A DNA stretch of 64,000 nucleotides from Darksidea phi (taxonomy: Eukaryota; Ascomycota; Dothideomycetes; Pleosporales; Lentitheciaceae): contig JASJFT010000132.1 of NCBI GenBank assembly GCA_030770425.1, forward strand, positions 1 to 64,000, in the 5' to 3' direction. A program made the translations under genes and the position numbers. Positions 24,097 to 34,580 of the stretch are shown piece by piece (within the stretch, counting starts at the first letter, position 1; every line of letters starts with the position of its first letter). The notes below the pieces were generated by a model. That model saw nothing but the letters and a program-made list of their open reading frames with translations. It made no database searches and was not told where the DNA came from.

Positions 24097-24788
24097 ATGG
24101 GCACCCGTCACCTTATCTGTGTGTTCTACAACGGTCGCTTCGTCATCGCCCAATACGGTCAGTGGGATGGCTACCCTGAGGGCCAAGGGGTAAAACTTAT
24201 GAAGTTTTTATGCGTGCCGATTAACATCCAGCGCCTCAAGGATGGACTTGGGCACATCTACGAAGCGTCCGAACAAGAGCTAATCACGGCCAAAAGACGG
24301 ATCGATGAGCTACGCGGACCAGAGATAGAAACCTGGATCGAATTTTGTCGACAGCCCATGTCCAAGTTGACAAGCGAGATCATGGATAGGTTCTGCCCTT
24401 CTCTCTCCAGAGACACCGGTGCCGGCATACTTGAAGTCATCAGCCGTGCTGAAGCCGAAAGAAAGGTGCCAATTGAGCTTGAACTTTCCTTTGCGAACGA
24501 TTGGTATTGCGAATTTGCATATGTCGTCAATCTTGATACAGAGGTACTCGAAGTCTTTTATGGCTCTGAGGAGAAGACGCCTGATCATCGGTTTGGAGAT
24601 GTGGGGAAGGAAAACGATAGAGTCCCGCTCTTTACATCCTCCTTTACATTCTCTGAGCTACAGAGTATGGAGAGCGAAGAAGAGTTTCTCCATCGAGTGA
24701 CCGAAGACATGGTAAGTGTGTTAGCTTTCGTTCAGTCAAGCACAGTGCTAACGAGACTATTTCGCAGGGCAAGCTCGAGAGCACCTGA
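24097..24788 (+). CDS. Protein of unknown function, MGTRHL family, two exons
   Basis: Exon 1 is 24097-24711 and exon 2 is 24768-24788, 211 residues, ending EDMGKLEST. The 56-nt intron has GTAAGT, branch GCTAAC (to 24752) and GCAG, so the splice call is firm; the unspliced reading frame would run 28 residues further. The start MGTRHLICVFYNGRFVIAQYGQWDGYPEGQG-like region is one I remember as common to many fungal hypothetical proteins, but I know no function. The rest is mixed alpha/beta with an acidic C-terminus and no signal peptide or membrane segment. It lies inside the 2.15-kb insertion that splits the acetyltransferase, and the DNA directly upstream is an LTR, so its promoter may be LTR-derived. 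Confidence 0.75.
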
Positions 24789-25433
24789 GGAAGATCTCCA
24801 TGCGAAGAAGCGATAGGAGATGAAGCCAGTATGGAGTTTGGGTTAAACGTAAGCAGTATGCACTGGCAAATACAGGCTGTGATAATGAGTCGGAATTTAT
24901 GCGAGGAGGGTCCTATAGCAACATCGGTGCCAATTGCAACTCTAATTACTAGGAAATAAGCCTGAGACCACGTAGTTCGATAGCCGCACGCTGTCTTTCC
25001 AGCGCAAATACAGAAGACCTATCCCCTCCCTTCTTGGCCATACTCGCATCGCACCTATGGGCGGCCCGTGATTATTGGAGATGACTGCTGGATTGGGGGG
25101 CATGTTGTTATCTTGCCCGGCGTGACGATCGGGAAGGGAGTTACGGTTGCAGCGAGTTCAGTTGTTACGAAGGATGTGGAAGATTGGTGTGTTGTCATGG
25201 GGAGTCCGGCGAGGGTGGTTAGAAAGGTTGAGGCTGTGCCTGATGTCGTGGAAGTAAAATAGAGGAAGCAACGATCTGAAAACCTTGGTTTATGATAGCT
25301 CGACTCTGGACAGGGCAGTATGGTTTTTGCGAGACAGGATCTATCTCAGTACCTCGTTCCCGCTGTTTTCCACAATTCCTAGGCACTTCGAACGTTGTTC
25401 GTACCCCCTTCCGACCTCTCCGCACTAGCGTCC

Positions 25434-26945
25434 CTAGTCCAGTTGCTCATAGAAAGCCATCACCAAGTCACCCCCTCTCTCACCCTGCCACTCCTCAATC
25501 TGAACCTCCTTGACCACCTCGCCGACAGTCCTCCACCATTTGCCATCCTCAGCATGTACAAACGCCGCAAACATCCCGCTCTTCATCTTCTTCACCACTG
25601 TCACCAATCTGTATTTCGTCTTCTGAGCCGAAGCCCTCACAACGTCCTTGAAGTCCTGCTCAAGCGGCAAAAAGATCCTGCATCGCTTCTTCTGCTCAAA
25701 GGTGAAGACGATATTTTCAGGCGCGTAAGCGAGGCCGAGGAAGTGCTTCCGGGCATTGTGCTTGTTGTATTGGAAGCCGAAATCGCCGGGACAGTTGATG
25801 TACTCCGGTAGCCACGTTTTCTCGCGCAGGAGTTGGAGCAGATCGCGGGAGATGACGCCCTTGTAGCGCATTTCGGAATCCGTGAAATGCGGCGAGAGAG
25901 ATAGGGTCCAGTTCTTCTCGTGAGATTGCTTGATTTGGCAATCGTTTGCGCAGGTTGGGCATGTGATGCGGTGATCGGTTCGGACTTCGTAGGCATTCTC
26001 GATGTACGGCGAGCGGATCGTGCTCAAGACTTGATGAAGGTATTTGACGGGATCTTGGACCGTCCCGAAGAGTCGTTGGAGGCGGCTTACCACCAAAGGG
26101 TTGGAACATGGGTGCTGCATTTGCGCCATGTAGTCGACGAATTGGCTTGATTTCTCGTCGTCTTTGGGAAGATCCTGCCATGCTTCGTGCGCTTTCATTG
26201 AAGCGCAAAGGCCTTGCAGAACTGCGGTGATTTGTGAAGAGTCCCCTGATGCGGCAAGGGGATTGGGACGCGAAAGCCGCTTGGTGACAAATGCGTGCTT
26301 CGTCAACCTGGGGATGTGCTTTGTAAAGTCGGTTTTCTTTGCCCTCGGAACGGGTGTCATGGGGATTTTGAACGAGGAATTGCTGGCCGAATTCGACGGT
26401 GAAGCCCTTGGCGGAGTCGATTCTTGTTGCTTCGCAGCGGTAGGCGTCACTTGCGCAATGCAAGACGCCTTTGTCCTGGGATTAGAGATCTTTAGCGGCG
26501 GTAAAGCTTGATCTCCGTTGTCCTCATCGCGCTTTCGCTTGCGCTCCTGCGCATACCAACGCGATATGTCTTCGACCGAAGTACCCTGGCTCGCAAGCTT
26601 CTGTTCCAAGGTCTTGATTTTTGCCTTGTACTCTTTCGCTTTCTCGACTGCATGCTTCTTCTCCTCTTTCGCCCTAGCTTCTTTCTCGCTCGTGACTGCG
26701 AGTACTCGCTTCACCATCTTGTAGTGAGCGTTGATGCTCTCTACAAATTTGCCAAAGTCCTTGTGCTCTTTCTGGAGCTTTTGGAATAGGTCTTTGATGG
26801 ATTCGGCGGAGAGGACCTCGGTGCTACTGATATAGGTAGCGAGTTCGGTTTCGGTACTGAGGACCGAGGCGGAATGCTTGCGGAAGGTGTCGTCAAAATC
26901 GGGGTATGCAGGATGTGCCTGCGGCGGTGTGCTGATGTTCGGCAT
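25434..26945 (-). CDS. Ubiquitin-specific-protease-like protein lacking catalytic residues, with N-terminal coiled coil
   Basis: Single exon, 503 residues, ATG at 26945. Residues about 50-125 are Lys/Glu-rich heptad-like sequence (coiled coil), followed by RKRKRDED and a Ser/Pro linker. From about 225 the order of features follows USP (peptidase C19) domains: SGDSSQITAVLQGL (233-246) lines up with the Cys box GNTCYxNxxLQxL, a CPTC zinc pair lies at 329-332, and YRLVTVV...SGMFAAFV...WW...VQIEEW...MAFYEQL (445-501) lines up with the His box YxLxAVxxHxGxxxxGHYxAYV...AYxLFYER. The catalytic Cys is Ser/Gln and the His of GHY is Met/Phe, so proteolysis is unlikely. Family assignment is my inference from motif order; a scaffold or ubiquitin-binding role is possible. 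Confidence 0.65.
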   Translation of the reverse strand: MPNISTPPQAHPAYPDFDDTFRKHSASVLSTETELATYISSTEVLSAESIKDLFQKLQKEHKDFGKFVESINAHYKMVKRVLAVTSEKEARAKEEKKHAVEKAKEYKAKIKTLEQKLASQGTSVEDISRWYAQERKRKRDEDNGDQALPPLKISNPRTKASCIAQVTPTAAKQQESTPPRASPSNSASNSSFKIPMTPVPRAKKTDFTKHIPRLTKHAFVTKRLSRPNPLAASGDSSQITAVLQGLCASMKAHEAWQDLPKDDEKSSQFVDYMAQMQHPCSNPLVVSRLQRLFGTVQDPVKYLHQVLSTIRSPYIENAYEVRTDHRITCPTCANDCQIKQSHEKNWTLSLSPHFTDSEMRYKGVISRDLLQLLREKTWLPEYINCPGDFGFQYNKHNARKHFLGLAYAPENIVFTFEQKKRCRIFLPLEQDFKDVVRASAQKTKYRLVTVVKKMKSGMFAAFVHAEDGKWWRTVGEVVKEVQIEEWQGERGGDLVMAFYEQLD

Positions 26946-27183
26946 CTTGCAGATAAATTTGATCTGTGTGTAATGAAAAAAGAAAGCTGCCGATGGAGTG
27001 ATGCGGGAGAAAAGGGACCTGGGCTATGGAGACAGAGTGGAGAGCTGTGCGGAGTGGACTTTTATAGACGATGAGGGAAACATTTTTCTATTTTTTAGTC
27101 CCGCTTAGAATACCATGGATCGAACAATAAAATGAAATAAATGTTCTCTGGGTTACAGTTACGGTACGGTGAAGCTACCCACG

Positions 27184-27221
27184 GTACGTTGGCACGGTTG
27201 AGGTACGTTGGCACGGTTGAA
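27184..27221. repeat. 19-bp exact tandem duplication
   Basis: GGTACGTTGGCACGGTTGA occurs twice in a row (27184-27202, 27203-27221). A related CCACGGTACG precedes it. No gene overlaps. Confidence 0.85.
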
Positions 27222-27505
27222 CCTGCCCTGTTCGCATTTTCACCGCGACCGTTCTCATTCTTAAACACCGTCAGAAATCGGCGGAGACGTCGTAGCCAGG
27301 ATCGCACAAGTTAGTGAAACCAGAGCTTTTAAAATAATTAGACCCAGTTGAGTCTACCATTCTCATACCCCATCTGGCGAAGCTGTCGCGGATCGCGCCA
27401 CCAGTTGGGATCGCCGCAGAGTTTATCGGTTTTCCGAGGCCACGACGTCCCTATAGCACCATTTTAGCTCATAGCATCTACCAAGCGACGCTGCACTTAC
27501 TCTTG

Positions 27506-27990
27506 TCATAATGCCTTGCCGCGCTGGAGCATCGCTAGCTCGTCGTCGTCTAGTATGCCAGCAAGAGTTGCTTTTTCCGGAACCTCTTCCTCGTCGAATA
27601 ATTTCATGATCTTCTTGTATTTCGACTTGTTTTCCAGACAATGGCGAAGACAGTCTAGCACCTTCGGATTGAGTTTGCATAGGTGCGAAGCATCGCTCTG
27701 GGTTATCGTCTGAGACCGTTCATCGAAAGAAGACCATTTAATCATCTCGGGGGGGACATCATTATCTTGCCAATATCTTTCCCAATTGCTTCCAACGCTT
27801 CTTCTCCGCCTTAACCGCTTCCTCGGCGTCTTTCGCGGCCCTCTTTGCTGCTTTATCTTGTCAAATTTTCTTAGCGACATCCGCTATCTCCTACTTTGCT
27901 GCTCGTTCCCGGGCCTTAACATCCTTTACGCTTTCTCCTCCTATTTGCGCTATACGGCACCTGTAATGAAGTGATGTTAGGCACGATTTC
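27506..27990 (-). pseudogene. Decayed Lys/Arg/Ala-rich coding sequence
   Basis: One minus-strand frame reads KARERAAK, a TAG, EIADVAKKI, a TGA, then QDKAAKRAAKDAEEAVKAEK and KRWKQLGKILAR, i.e. a basic alpha-helical stretch with two stops that fit CAG or CGA after C-to-T change. A second frame then carries WSSFDERSQTITQSDASHL and NKSKYKKIMKLFDEEEVPEK to a stop at 27506. At least one frameshift separates them. The composition resembles tails of fungal transposases, but that is a guess. Confidence 0.4.
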
Positions 27991-28392
27991 CAGCTGTAGG
28001 ACCCTCTGTGGCTGATCTTAGTAACGTCACCTAAGTTCGTTTACCACTGCTAACAGGCTTAAATGATACGGCGGCTTTTCTTTCTCGTGAATTTGGATTT
28101 CTGGTTGAGCGTCATGGTATGGCGTCGCGTCATATGTTGGGTAGAGCAACGCGCCCCGGGCTAACTCTTTACAGCTTCCCTGGCTTACTCTTGCTTTTAC
28201 TTCAATGTTTTCGTTATAACTAGCGAAAATGCAAGTTATGTGTTAATGTGGCTATAGTTCTATTTCGCGAGATATTGGCTAACATCTGTTTCCTCGGCAA
28301 CCGTAAACTCTAGTAGAAACCACACCACTACCCACCCAAACCATCATCATCGCCACCACATCGTCTCTACCCCTCCTATGTGTTCATCATGA

Positions 28393-29163
28393 AATGTACA
28401 GCCTGCGAAAACTACGCAGCGCGCAAACGCCCTCGCCGCAATTCGTCGCAGAGCTTCCTGCCCGAAATCGGTCATGGCCGCATGTGCCCGCAGCCTGGAC
28501 CTACATGAGTCCTCGCTCGATTCTAATATCATACGCATGCGGCCTAAGAGCAGCCTCTTCAATCTTGCCGGCGCGCTTACGTCTACCGCACTGAGCGATT
28601 CCTCCACAGCTAGCGAGCTGGACGGCCCACTCACGACGCCAAAACCAGACATAACCGTTGGGATTTCTCGGCAGGCCTTCAACTTCAACAATGCAGCCCT
28701 ACTTGGTTACTGGCAAGCCAGCAAGACCGTTCTTAGCGACCCGCGCACCACATAAGGCGACATGCGCTTTCCCTTTCTTATCATCGAAGTCAAGGGCCTG
28801 GCGACGAACGGCAACCTTATTGGAGCGCAGAACCAAGCCGCTGTGGGAGGGGCGTGCGCTATCAACCTGCTGGATTCGCTGGCGGCGCAGGATCCCGAAA
28901 CTGGCCCGCCGCGCATCGCCTTCAGCGTCACGACAGAGGGCGCCATGCATGAACTGTGGGCCCATTATCGGGCAGTAGATGAGGACAACAACTATAACCA
29001 TCATATGACGTGTCTAGGGGCCTGGAGGATCACGCTCGATCGCCATGTTAACGAGTTCGTGGCAGCGCTGGCGAGCATCCTCCGTTGGGGGGTGGACGTG
29101 TTCCATCCGCAGATCAAGAAGGTGCTGGATAGAGCATTAAATGTAATGGAAGTTGTTCATTAA
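28393..29163 (+). pseudogene. PD-(D/E)XK nuclease-like protein (PDDEXK_12 type), one in-frame stop
   Basis: One frame is open from 28393 to 29163 except for TAA at 28753-28755. It carries SCPKSVMAACARSLDLHES, KPDITVGIS (Asp), then, after the stop, MRFPFLIIEVKGLA (E...K) and LIGAQNQAAVGGACAINLL. Together these are the D, ExK and QxxAxxxG landmarks of the fungal PD-(D/E)XK-like family I know as PDDEXK_12. The stop lies in DPRTT-stop-GDMRFPF where CAA would be natural, so a single C-to-T change (CpA to TpA) explains it. Upstream the frame also meets TGA at 28390-28392, and the N-terminal exon is not identified. A downstream start would lose the first active-site Asp. Confidence 0.7.
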
Positions 29164-30158
29164 AATCATATAGCATTGTTTTGTTTCGCTTGTCTATGGA
29201 ATCAACCTATTGCGCCCTCCCCCGTCGGTCTTATAGCAGCAAGCTCTATAGTAATAGAGAAGTGCCTAATAGTAACAAATTCAACATATCGTCCTCTACT
29301 AGGCATATAAAGTAAGAGCAAAAAGCACTCAATATCTATATTGAGCAAATGAGCGATGGAAACGACTATACCTCCGAGTCGCAGTCCGGTAAGCAGTCTG
29401 ACAACTTGTTCCCTCTCGATATCACTGTCAGCGCAGTAGTACTAGAGAAGCTGACAAGAAAATTGCAAAAAAACTAAATCGTTGCTATATTCTAGTCGTT
29501 GTAGTATGTGCTTCTGTGCTAAAATTTGCTGTGTTCACTGATGTACCAAGATCCGCTCTGCTAACTAAAGGATCCAACGTCTCCTCTACTATGCTAGACG
29601 CAGCTTCCCGGGGGTACTATGTGGTCGGGCCTAAATAGTAATCGCTTGTAGCCCTCTCTAAAGTTATCCAAGTATATTATTTCCTGTTAACTGAAGGCCG
29701 TCGCCTTTATACCTATTAATATCTAATTTGCATGTATCATCGTTATGCTAAAATTATTATGACAATCTGTAGAACGATCGTATGTTATGTCCCTATAGAA
29801 CGGGCGGTATAATTCTAGACCCGTCGACATAGGATGCAAATCCCTTTGGCGACTTCCCTTCCTTCTCATCATGTACCAATACTGACTCCTTCTCCCTCGC
29901 ATCGGCTCCGGTAAAGAGCTGCGATGGAGTATCTCATGAGGGGACGCCGCCTCTCCTGCTGGGCCTTTACAACGCTCCCGAATTCCTTGAACCCGTTCAA
30001 CTTGAGATATGTGGAGAGATTCTGTGCTGAGTAAAAGGTCACAGCGCACACGCTGGATGCAATCACGATGACAAAGTATATGATCTCTATCAGTCTGATT
30101 TGCAACTACTAGCTTCTGTAGTGACTATCAGAGAATGTGCCATGACACATCTAGTACA
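29164..30158. other. Intergenic region, no supported gene
   Basis: Small ORFs only: 42 codons at 29349-29477 plus (MSDGNDYTSES), and 78 codons at 29869-30105 minus with one hydrophobic N-terminal stretch (LIEIIYFVIVIASSVCAVTF) that could be a membrane anchor. Neither has a recognised family. Confidence 0.35.
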
Positions 30159-31121
30159 TCAGGTACCCATAGATGTAGTATAATACTCCCAAGCATTCCA
30201 AGTTTCGGTTTGCTGATCTAAAATCATGGGCAAATACTTTACAGACCACTCTCCCTTATAGTCAGCAGTCCAATAGGCTTTCCGATCCTCCCAGTAGACC
30301 GGGAGCCAACCAGCCTGCTCCCAATCTAAAATTGAAACAACCTTAGGCGGATCGGACATCGTTACTAATATATTACTCCGATGAAGGTCTCCATGTGTAA
30401 GAACAATCTCACAGTCGTCAGGAAGATCCTGGCGGAATGGTTCCAAGGGGACAGAGTAAGGATCGGGCATTGGGCGTCGGCAGAGAAAGGTGAACCACTT
30501 ATGAAAGGCTTCGACGGAGGCAAACGGTCCCGCTTCTTCCATATACCCAGGATTAATGGCTCTGTCGTAAATAGCGCCCCGTAAAACGTTGCCTACGCAG
30601 TGTTAGGTTAGCTGACATATATAGTTAAACAGTAGAATACAGACCTATAAATGTCTCCGTAGAATCTTGTTTAAGCCAGCGTAGGTTCGTAATGATATTT
30701 CTAAGCTCATTGCAAATGCTGAGGCGGTCGTTCATCACCAAGTCTCCCATACTGCTTCTAAAGTCCGTCCACTTATCGCCTCCATGTAGATGAAAACTTC
30801 ATCTCCATCCTTACGCCACCCATATACATCAGGGACTGGTACGGCGCCTCGAAGACTGTGCTGAATGGCATATAAAGATTGGCCCTCAGCGATTCTAACA
30901 CCAGATCCCCACTTAACAAATAGACCCATAGATTCGAAGAGAACAGGCGGAGCATACGCGTTAGGGCCAGCAGGGCAAAAATTCTTTCTCTTGTCTAAGG
31001 TAGTGCCCGCAATATGTTGGGCATGTGCTTGTAAGCGCACTGTTTGCGGTGAGGGTAGTTGGTTGTGTCGCTGGAAAAAAGATGAATTCCGGTCGTCGAA
31101 GTTTGTTTCCGTTGGGATCAT
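30159..31121 (-). pseudogene. Aminoglycoside-phosphotransferase-like (APH fold) kinase, one frameshift
   Basis: Transcribed leftward from ATG 31121. The first part carries FFQRHNQLPSP, LFVKWGSGVRIAEGQSL and YGWRKDGDEVFIYMEAISG, then a 1-base frameshift near 30735-30755 (frame one ends EAVWETW-stop, the next frame gives NDRLSICNELRNIITNLRW). A 52-nt intron (30644-30593, GTCTGT...GTAG) keeps phase to the last exon with the catalytic LTHGDLHRSNILV and metal-binding VSILDWEQAGWLP. This is the APH/ChoK fold common in fungal genomes, substrate unknown. With the indel the product would stop before the active site. It is paralogous to 43149-44121, which has a different lesion. Confidence 0.75.
30593..30644 (-). 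other. Intron of the APH-like gene
   Basis: It joins TETFIG to NVLRGAIYDRA. The paralogue at 43660-43723 has an intron at the identical protein position, so both come from one ancestor with this intron. Confidence 0.75.
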
Positions 31122-32433
31122 GGAAAGTGTAAATCGTACAGGTGCTTATAAATTAGTAGAAGTTGCGGGAGGGAAGTTGGTAGTCCAATCTGGGCCACCT
31201 ACCTGAGAGCGTGGGCATGGGATCAAGATGAACCATATCGATTACCTTGGAAGTCCTCACTGGGACGCTTGAAGGAGGCTGAAGGCGGGAGCTGCAATAT
31301 ATCGTGTCCAGCTGTTAGAAGGCAGCAGGCTGGAGGTCCCATGGATCGCAACAGAGTAACTTCGAGTAACACCGAGGTGTTTTAGGGAGGCAGATTTTCG
31401 TGGAGAGCAATTAATAGGGCTGGTAAAGACGGGTTTTAAAAAGAGATACGGAAACAAAAAACCGTGGGTAGTGACCAACGCGCTTAATCAGCCAAGGCCT
31501 GAGGCGGAGTAGGTGAAAAATGTGGTCTAGCGTCTGTATAATTCGCATAACACACACCGCTGATATTGTACAAAGGTTGTACTGATATTTTACTGATGTC
31601 GCATCAACAGTAAGAGCGATGCACGTGTTTATTCATGATTGAAGTGACTGCGGAGGTCTGTCTCCCACAGGGCGCCTTAAGTCTAGGATCCGCTAACTTG
31701 TTTCGAAATCCAAGTACGCACTCGCATTCCTTATGGGTTATCTAGATTAGAAACCCAATGCTCTTTCCGCGGAACTGACTACAGGCTAAGATCCCTAACG
31801 AGATGTTTTAAGTAAGAAATCGTAGTGCCGCCCCCTAGTCACTTCAATATAGCCGTGCATTCCGTACAGATGTCTCCAACAGTTCAGTTGGTTTGCTTAC
31901 AGGTTCACATGCCCAACAGGCTAGCCCAATATGGGCTTAGATCCCACACGACAGGCCTAGGGCCTCCCATAGAGGTGACGTACGCTTTGGAGTTTCATGC
32001 AGTCTGATATCACCTTGACTACTTCGGGTTGTCTATTACTCTTCGGCACTGGCAAGAAGCGACGCACATGAACAGCAACTCGAACCACTGAAATAGTCTT
32101 AGATAATAAGGCTCATGTGAAAGTATTACAATAGCTGAGGCTTTAATAACCTTGATGTCATATTAGCTTGCGTAGAAGGTTTTTCTTTTGAAAGTCCCTA
32201 ATATTTAATTGCATCTAGCCTAGTGACTTATATATCGGGCAGGATGGCCATTAGATGTTGCGGATTCTAGCTTCATCGAAAATCTCGGACGAATATAAAA
32301 TAGTTCCAAATTCCGATCACCTATAGATTATCTGAACTGGAGACTGACGCTTCTGGCTCGAATTCTTCCAAGTTCCGATCGCATCAAACACTAGAATTCG
32401 AATGTAGTAGATACTTCGTTAGTGGCCAGTCTC
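31122..32433. other. Intergenic region, no gene seen
   Basis: Normal composition, only short ORFs without coding character (for example 31257-31478 minus, 31825-32007 plus). No repeat shared with the rest of the window was noticed. Confidence 0.4.
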
Positions 32434-32933
32434 TTATAATTGTCTGGGCGCGGCCTGCAGTACCGTAAGGGCTTGGGCGTCGATCAACTTTTCAGCAATA
32501 AGACTTTGGATGAAGTCTTCCATCCAGTTCTGACAATTAAGGGCCTGCCCATGAGTTATTAGCTATCAGGTTCGGTGTTCTCGAGCAGATTCTTACCGTA
32601 GGACTAAAGGGATTAGAAGAGCGCCCGGGGGTTGCACAGTGGTGGCCACAGATTCAATATGGTCACGAGCCGTTATATCTTGTGTCTGAAGCCCATTATT
32701 CACGGTATCGGCAATGTATTGGTCGTAAACTTGCGCCAGTGATACCAATTTGTATGATCCAGCCGTCTCCTCGAAATCGTAGTTGCGTTTGAATTCCAGG
32801 AAGAATCCAATGGCCGGACTTCCAGTGACGTGTATCAATTTCCCTTTAAGTGACTGACTACTAGTCTGGATAAAGATTGGCCAGTGAGCGGGCTTCTATT
32901 GCCGAATATTGCCAAATATATTGTTCGAGCCAT
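32434..32933 (-). pseudogene. Small HW-motif protein of unknown function, two frameshifts
   Basis: From ATG 32933 the frames read MARTIYLAIFGNR, then (shifted) AHWPIFIQTSSQSLKGK, LIHVTGSPAIGFFLEFKRNYDF and TARDHIESVATTV, then after a second 1-base shift near 32628 GRSSNPFSPT, an intron of about 50 nt (GTAAGA...GCAG) and NCQNWMEDFIQSLIAEKLIDA to TAA 32434. The paralogue at 45047-45499 is collinear without these indels. The conserved HW...G.G..IHVTG..GF core resembles papain-like LRAT/NlpC folds and a fungal DUF (possibly DUF6914), but the name is uncertain. Indels make this copy non-functional. Confidence 0.65.
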
Positions 32934-33202
32934 TATCCAGGAAGTTGTGAAGAGTGTGAGAGGGCAGCGTTTTGGAAACAGACTAGAAGCTCACAGTCGA
33001 GGGTGATGGTTGCTAACGGCTGACCACGACGGAAGAAGAGAATTTTATAGCTAAGCAACGCTTGACTTTCACAAACAATGATAATGTAGCTGAGCAACAT
33101 TTGTACATGGCTGAGTCCAGTGTGCTGCGCGGCTTCCCAGAACGCGAGAGAAAATAATTCCATACTATAGCAACCTGTGTGTGAATGCGCAGGTTTTAAC
33201 TA
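32934..33202. other. Upstream region of the HW-motif pseudogene
   Basis: A 76-codon minus-strand ORF (32933-33163) exists but has no recognised domain and ends exactly where the pseudogene starts; I do not support it as a gene. Confidence 0.3.
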
Positions 33203-33655
33203 TTAAGTGATCTCAGAACATTTGCAACGCTTCGCCGACCGATCCATGGCCTTGATGTTTGTGTCTCTCGTGCCGCGATCCAAAGCGTATTTGAACATTC
33301 CAACCACCTGCTGTGCCTCAAAAGCGAATTGGAATAGCCTGTTTTTCGAATATCGTCCATGTATGCAATTCGGCCTTGAATCTACCTCGTCGGTTTGGAT
33401 TTTCATAGTGGGAGTCTCTTTTGTAAAGTCCGCACGAAACACAGTAGGAGTTTGTACATAGTGGAGGTGCTGTACCCACACCTTATACACGATGATAGAG
33501 ATGTACATGCGTGTACATATCCCATACCAATGAAGCGACGGCTTTCCAATAGTGACGACTGGCAGGCCTCTCGCTACAGCATTTGTACCAGCGGGCAAGC
33601 GCTCAGTATAGGTTGGGATTTGAGGATGAATCGCCTTTTCACAAATATTGGCCAT
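33203..33655 (-). CDS. Hypothetical 150-residue protein, partial copy present at 23.7 kb
   Basis: ATG 33655, stop at 33203. Basic, no signal peptide, four Cys residues in the C-terminal half and a hydrophobic stretch MYISIIVYKVWVQHL. The segment IVYKVWVQHLHYVQTPTVFRA is repeated, with a stop, in the insert at 23649-23898, which supports protein-coding use of this frame: the reading frame is kept while bases differ. I do not recognise the family. It could be part of a longer, decayed gene or of a mobile element. Confidence 0.4.
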   Translation of the reverse strand: MANICEKAIHPQIPTYTERLPAGTNAVARGLPVVTIGKPSLHWYGICTRMYISIIVYKVWVQHLHYVQTPTVFRADFTKETPTMKIQTDEVDSRPNCIHGRYSKNRLFQFAFEAQQVVGMFKYALDRGTRDTNIKAMDRSAKRCKCSEIT

Positions 33656-34580
33656 AGTGTAGTAAGATCGAGTGGTATTGCTTATATACAGTACAATATT
33701 GATGTATAGGCAGAATTTGAGCGGTCGCGTGCACTAAGAACAACACCAAAACACTGTCTGATAACCTCCCGCTGTGTCTGTATAGACAGTGCTTTGAGAC
33801 TTTGTGTATTATATACACCCTCCGATGTGAGGCCCTAGCCGCCGCTGCAACGTATGTCGCTACCGGTTCACCTGCTCCCGTGACCTCTTTCTCTTAATCT
33901 CCCTTACTCTAGGGTTGCTTTGCCCACTTCTGTTGCCTCCCTGGTGGCTGCCCTTGCCTCCTGTCCTGTATTGATGTTTTGCTCGATGGTTTCTCGGCGT
34001 TCTCGAGCTCGCTCTTGATATCGCTGAGCTTGCGCTGCGTTCTCCGCGGTAGTTCTGGCTACGATCTGTGCGATTCTGAGGCGTCGCATACGGTGCGGAG
34101 ATCGGGGGTGTGCTGTGCTTTCAGGACGAACGTTAGCGCGCCGCGGATGTCTCCGACGGTGTCTGCTGGTACAAGTTGGCTTTTCACGTGGCATACGTTG
34201 CAGTACCGCGAGGAGGTGAGCGCTGAGCTACGTAGCGTGTTTGCGGATTGGGCCTGGGCTCTGTCGACGAGGCCACGGTGTATCCATGAGGACCCAGTCC
34301 CCGTGGGCACTGCGCCTGTGTGCTGGCTAGTCAATTGGCGTCGAAGGCAGATATTTGCGTGCGATAAAATGCGATAAACCCAAGAATTGAACCTCTCGCT
34401 GTTGTTATTTTTCTGGGTTGCGGTGAGTTTCTGAAGGTTTTCCCATGTGATGACTAAGCCGAACATCAAGGAGCTTAGTAATTGGTTCAGGCCCCATGTG
34501 AGACTTCTAGGCGTCCTCCTCCGCACTGCCGTCTGCTATAGCTCGGAACATCATGTGGCAGAACAAGCTACGCTCGTTAG
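33656..34580. other. Region with overlapping ORFs of unclear coding status
   Basis: The minus strand holds an Arg/Ala/Glu-rich 96-codon ORF (33904-34194, MPREKPTCTSRHRRRHPRR) and a 155-codon ORF (34059-34526); the plus strand holds a 132-codon ORF (33979-34377). They overlap, none has a known domain and I cannot tell which, if any, is real. The region may be a decayed gene on the minus strand. Confidence 0.3.

Larger units (their letters stand above)
22375..25262 (+). pseudogene. Maltose O-acetyltransferase-like gene split by a 2.15-kb insertion
   Basis: The 5' part has exon 1 (22375-22475), a 60-nt intron (22476-22535, GTAAGG...CAAAG) and exon 2 to about 22902. It encodes WCEEYEKMISG, YASFTPDLEAAR (the maltose-acetyltransferase N-terminal helix region) and FIEPPFHIDYGCNISLGNRFYANFN-type left-handed beta-helix hexapeptides, up to HETEVQSRRDNVE. 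The 3' part (25056-25262) continues with [24 protein letters not shown] and the tail AVPDVVEVK. Together they would make about 224 residues, the normal length for this CoA-dependent acetyltransferase family. The fragment reads into TAA at 22906-22908. The 2153 bases between are not an intron: no GT/AG pair restores the frame cleanly, and they contain an LTR and another gene. Confidence 0.8.

Noticed and set aside
24712..24816. Unspliced C-terminus of the MGTRHL protein
   Set aside because: A perfect GTAAGT, CTAAC and GCAG set lies in the frame, so splicing is more likely than readthrough.
22903..25055. The 2.15-kb interval as a long intron of the acetyltransferase
   Set aside because: A donor (GTTAAG) and one acceptor give a consistent phase, but only by adding about 18 unrelated residues, and the interval contains an LTR and a gene. 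Introns here are otherwise 43-64 nt.
25717..26463. 248-codon ORF overlapping the USP-like gene
   Set aside because: Same strand, other frame, Arg/Pro/His-rich; the 503-codon frame has the coherent domain order.
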